This document shows, piece by piece, positions 56,369 to 56,408 of a stretch of DNA of 56,408 nt. The DNA comes from Mycobacterium sp. 852002-40037_SCH5390672 (GTDB taxonomy: Bacteria > Actinomycetota > Actinomycetes > Mycobacteriales > Mycobacteriaceae), in NCBI RefSeq assembly GCF_001665875.1, contig NZ_LZTA01000045.1, positions 1-56,408 on the forward strand, read 5' to 3'. A program made the translations under genes and the position numbers. Every line of letters begins with the position of its first letter. The stretch's first letter is position 1. The notes below the pieces were generated by a model. The model was not told where the DNA came from. It was given only the letters and a program-made list of their open reading frames with translations, and searched no databases.

Positions 56369-56408
56369 CTGTCTCTTATACACATCTGACGCTGCCGACG
56401 ATCGCATA
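56369..56408. other. Nextera transposase adapter and index contamination
   Basis: CTGTCTCTTATACACATCT (56369-56387) is the Tn5 mosaic end in reverse complement, followed by GACGCTGCCGACGA, the rest of the Nextera Read 1 adapter. The last seven bases TCGCATA fit the start of the reverse complement of a standard i5 index (TTATGCGA). This is untrimmed library sequence, not biology; translation here yields the artefact peptides MCIRDR and VYKRQ. Confidence 0.97.

Noticed and set aside
56042..56407. Minus-strand frames starting MRSSAASDVYKRQ and MCIRDRLP.
   Set aside because: Their starts are translated adapter sequence; only the pepR-like part to 56368 is genomic.

Overview
The window is a high-GC actinobacterial contig, clearly from a non-tuberculous Mycobacterium. 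Both ends follow the gene order of the M. tuberculosis Rv2743c-Rv2782c region. On the left are the Rv2743c-like membrane protein, pspA, clgR, pgsA3, argA, ftsK, Rv2749-2751 homologues, RNase J, dapA, thyX, hsdS/hsdM, dfrA and thyA. On the right are the Rv2771c/Rv2772c homologues, dapB, ald, a nitronate monooxygenase and the start of a pepR-like peptidase. This correspondence comes from recognising the proteins, not from a search. The last 40 bases (56369-56408) are not genomic: they are Nextera transposase adapter plus index sequence.

Layout. 1-18.5 kb is conserved core: envelope stress (Psp/ClgR), lysine and folate/thymidylate metabolism, and an orphan type I methyltransferase. 18.5-29.1 kb is an accessory lipid/acyl-CoA block: a glycosyltransferase, an SDR with two acyl-CoA dehydrogenases (one broken by an in-frame amber codon), a fused biotin-dependent carboxylase, an acyl-CoA ligase and a thioesterase. 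29.2-40.9 kb is the most unusual part. A signalling gene (AAA ATPase, TPR-like region, GAF, class III nucleotide cyclase) is followed by a 16-bp CRP-like palindrome. Then come eight tightly overlapping genes: a divergent encapsulin-like HK97-fold shell protein, a polyprenyl diphosphate synthase, two small unknown proteins, a CrtC-like lipocalin enzyme, an SCP2-like lipid carrier, a large FAD-dependent desaturase/dehydroxylase-like oxidoreductase, and a Pro/Met-rich protein with two copies of a helical motif.

40.9-56.4 kb returns to core genes (flavodoxin-like protein, membrane protein, dapB), with inserted accessory genes: a DUF222/HNH 13E12-type gene carrying a LexA box and DnaA-box-like sites, and a catabolic set (Rieske oxygenase, its NAD(P)-binding partner, a TetR regulator, a ferredoxin-type reductase, an EphD-type hydrolase-SDR fusion, a metal-dependent hydrolase, a Baeyer-Villiger-type monooxygenase and an SRPBCC protein). 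ald, a nitronate monooxygenase and truncated pepR close the window.

The candidate undescribed system is the 29.2-40.9 kb island. The working model is a protein-shelled isoprenoid pathway. A cyclic-nucleotide signal made by the upstream cyclase may switch on the shell/pathway operon through a CRP-family regulator. The synthase makes a prenyl diphosphate, the CrtC-like and FAD enzymes tailor the product, SCP2 carries it, and the repeat-bearing Pro/Met-rich protein may act as scaffold or cargo adaptor. The fold assignment of the shell and the pathway product are inferences.
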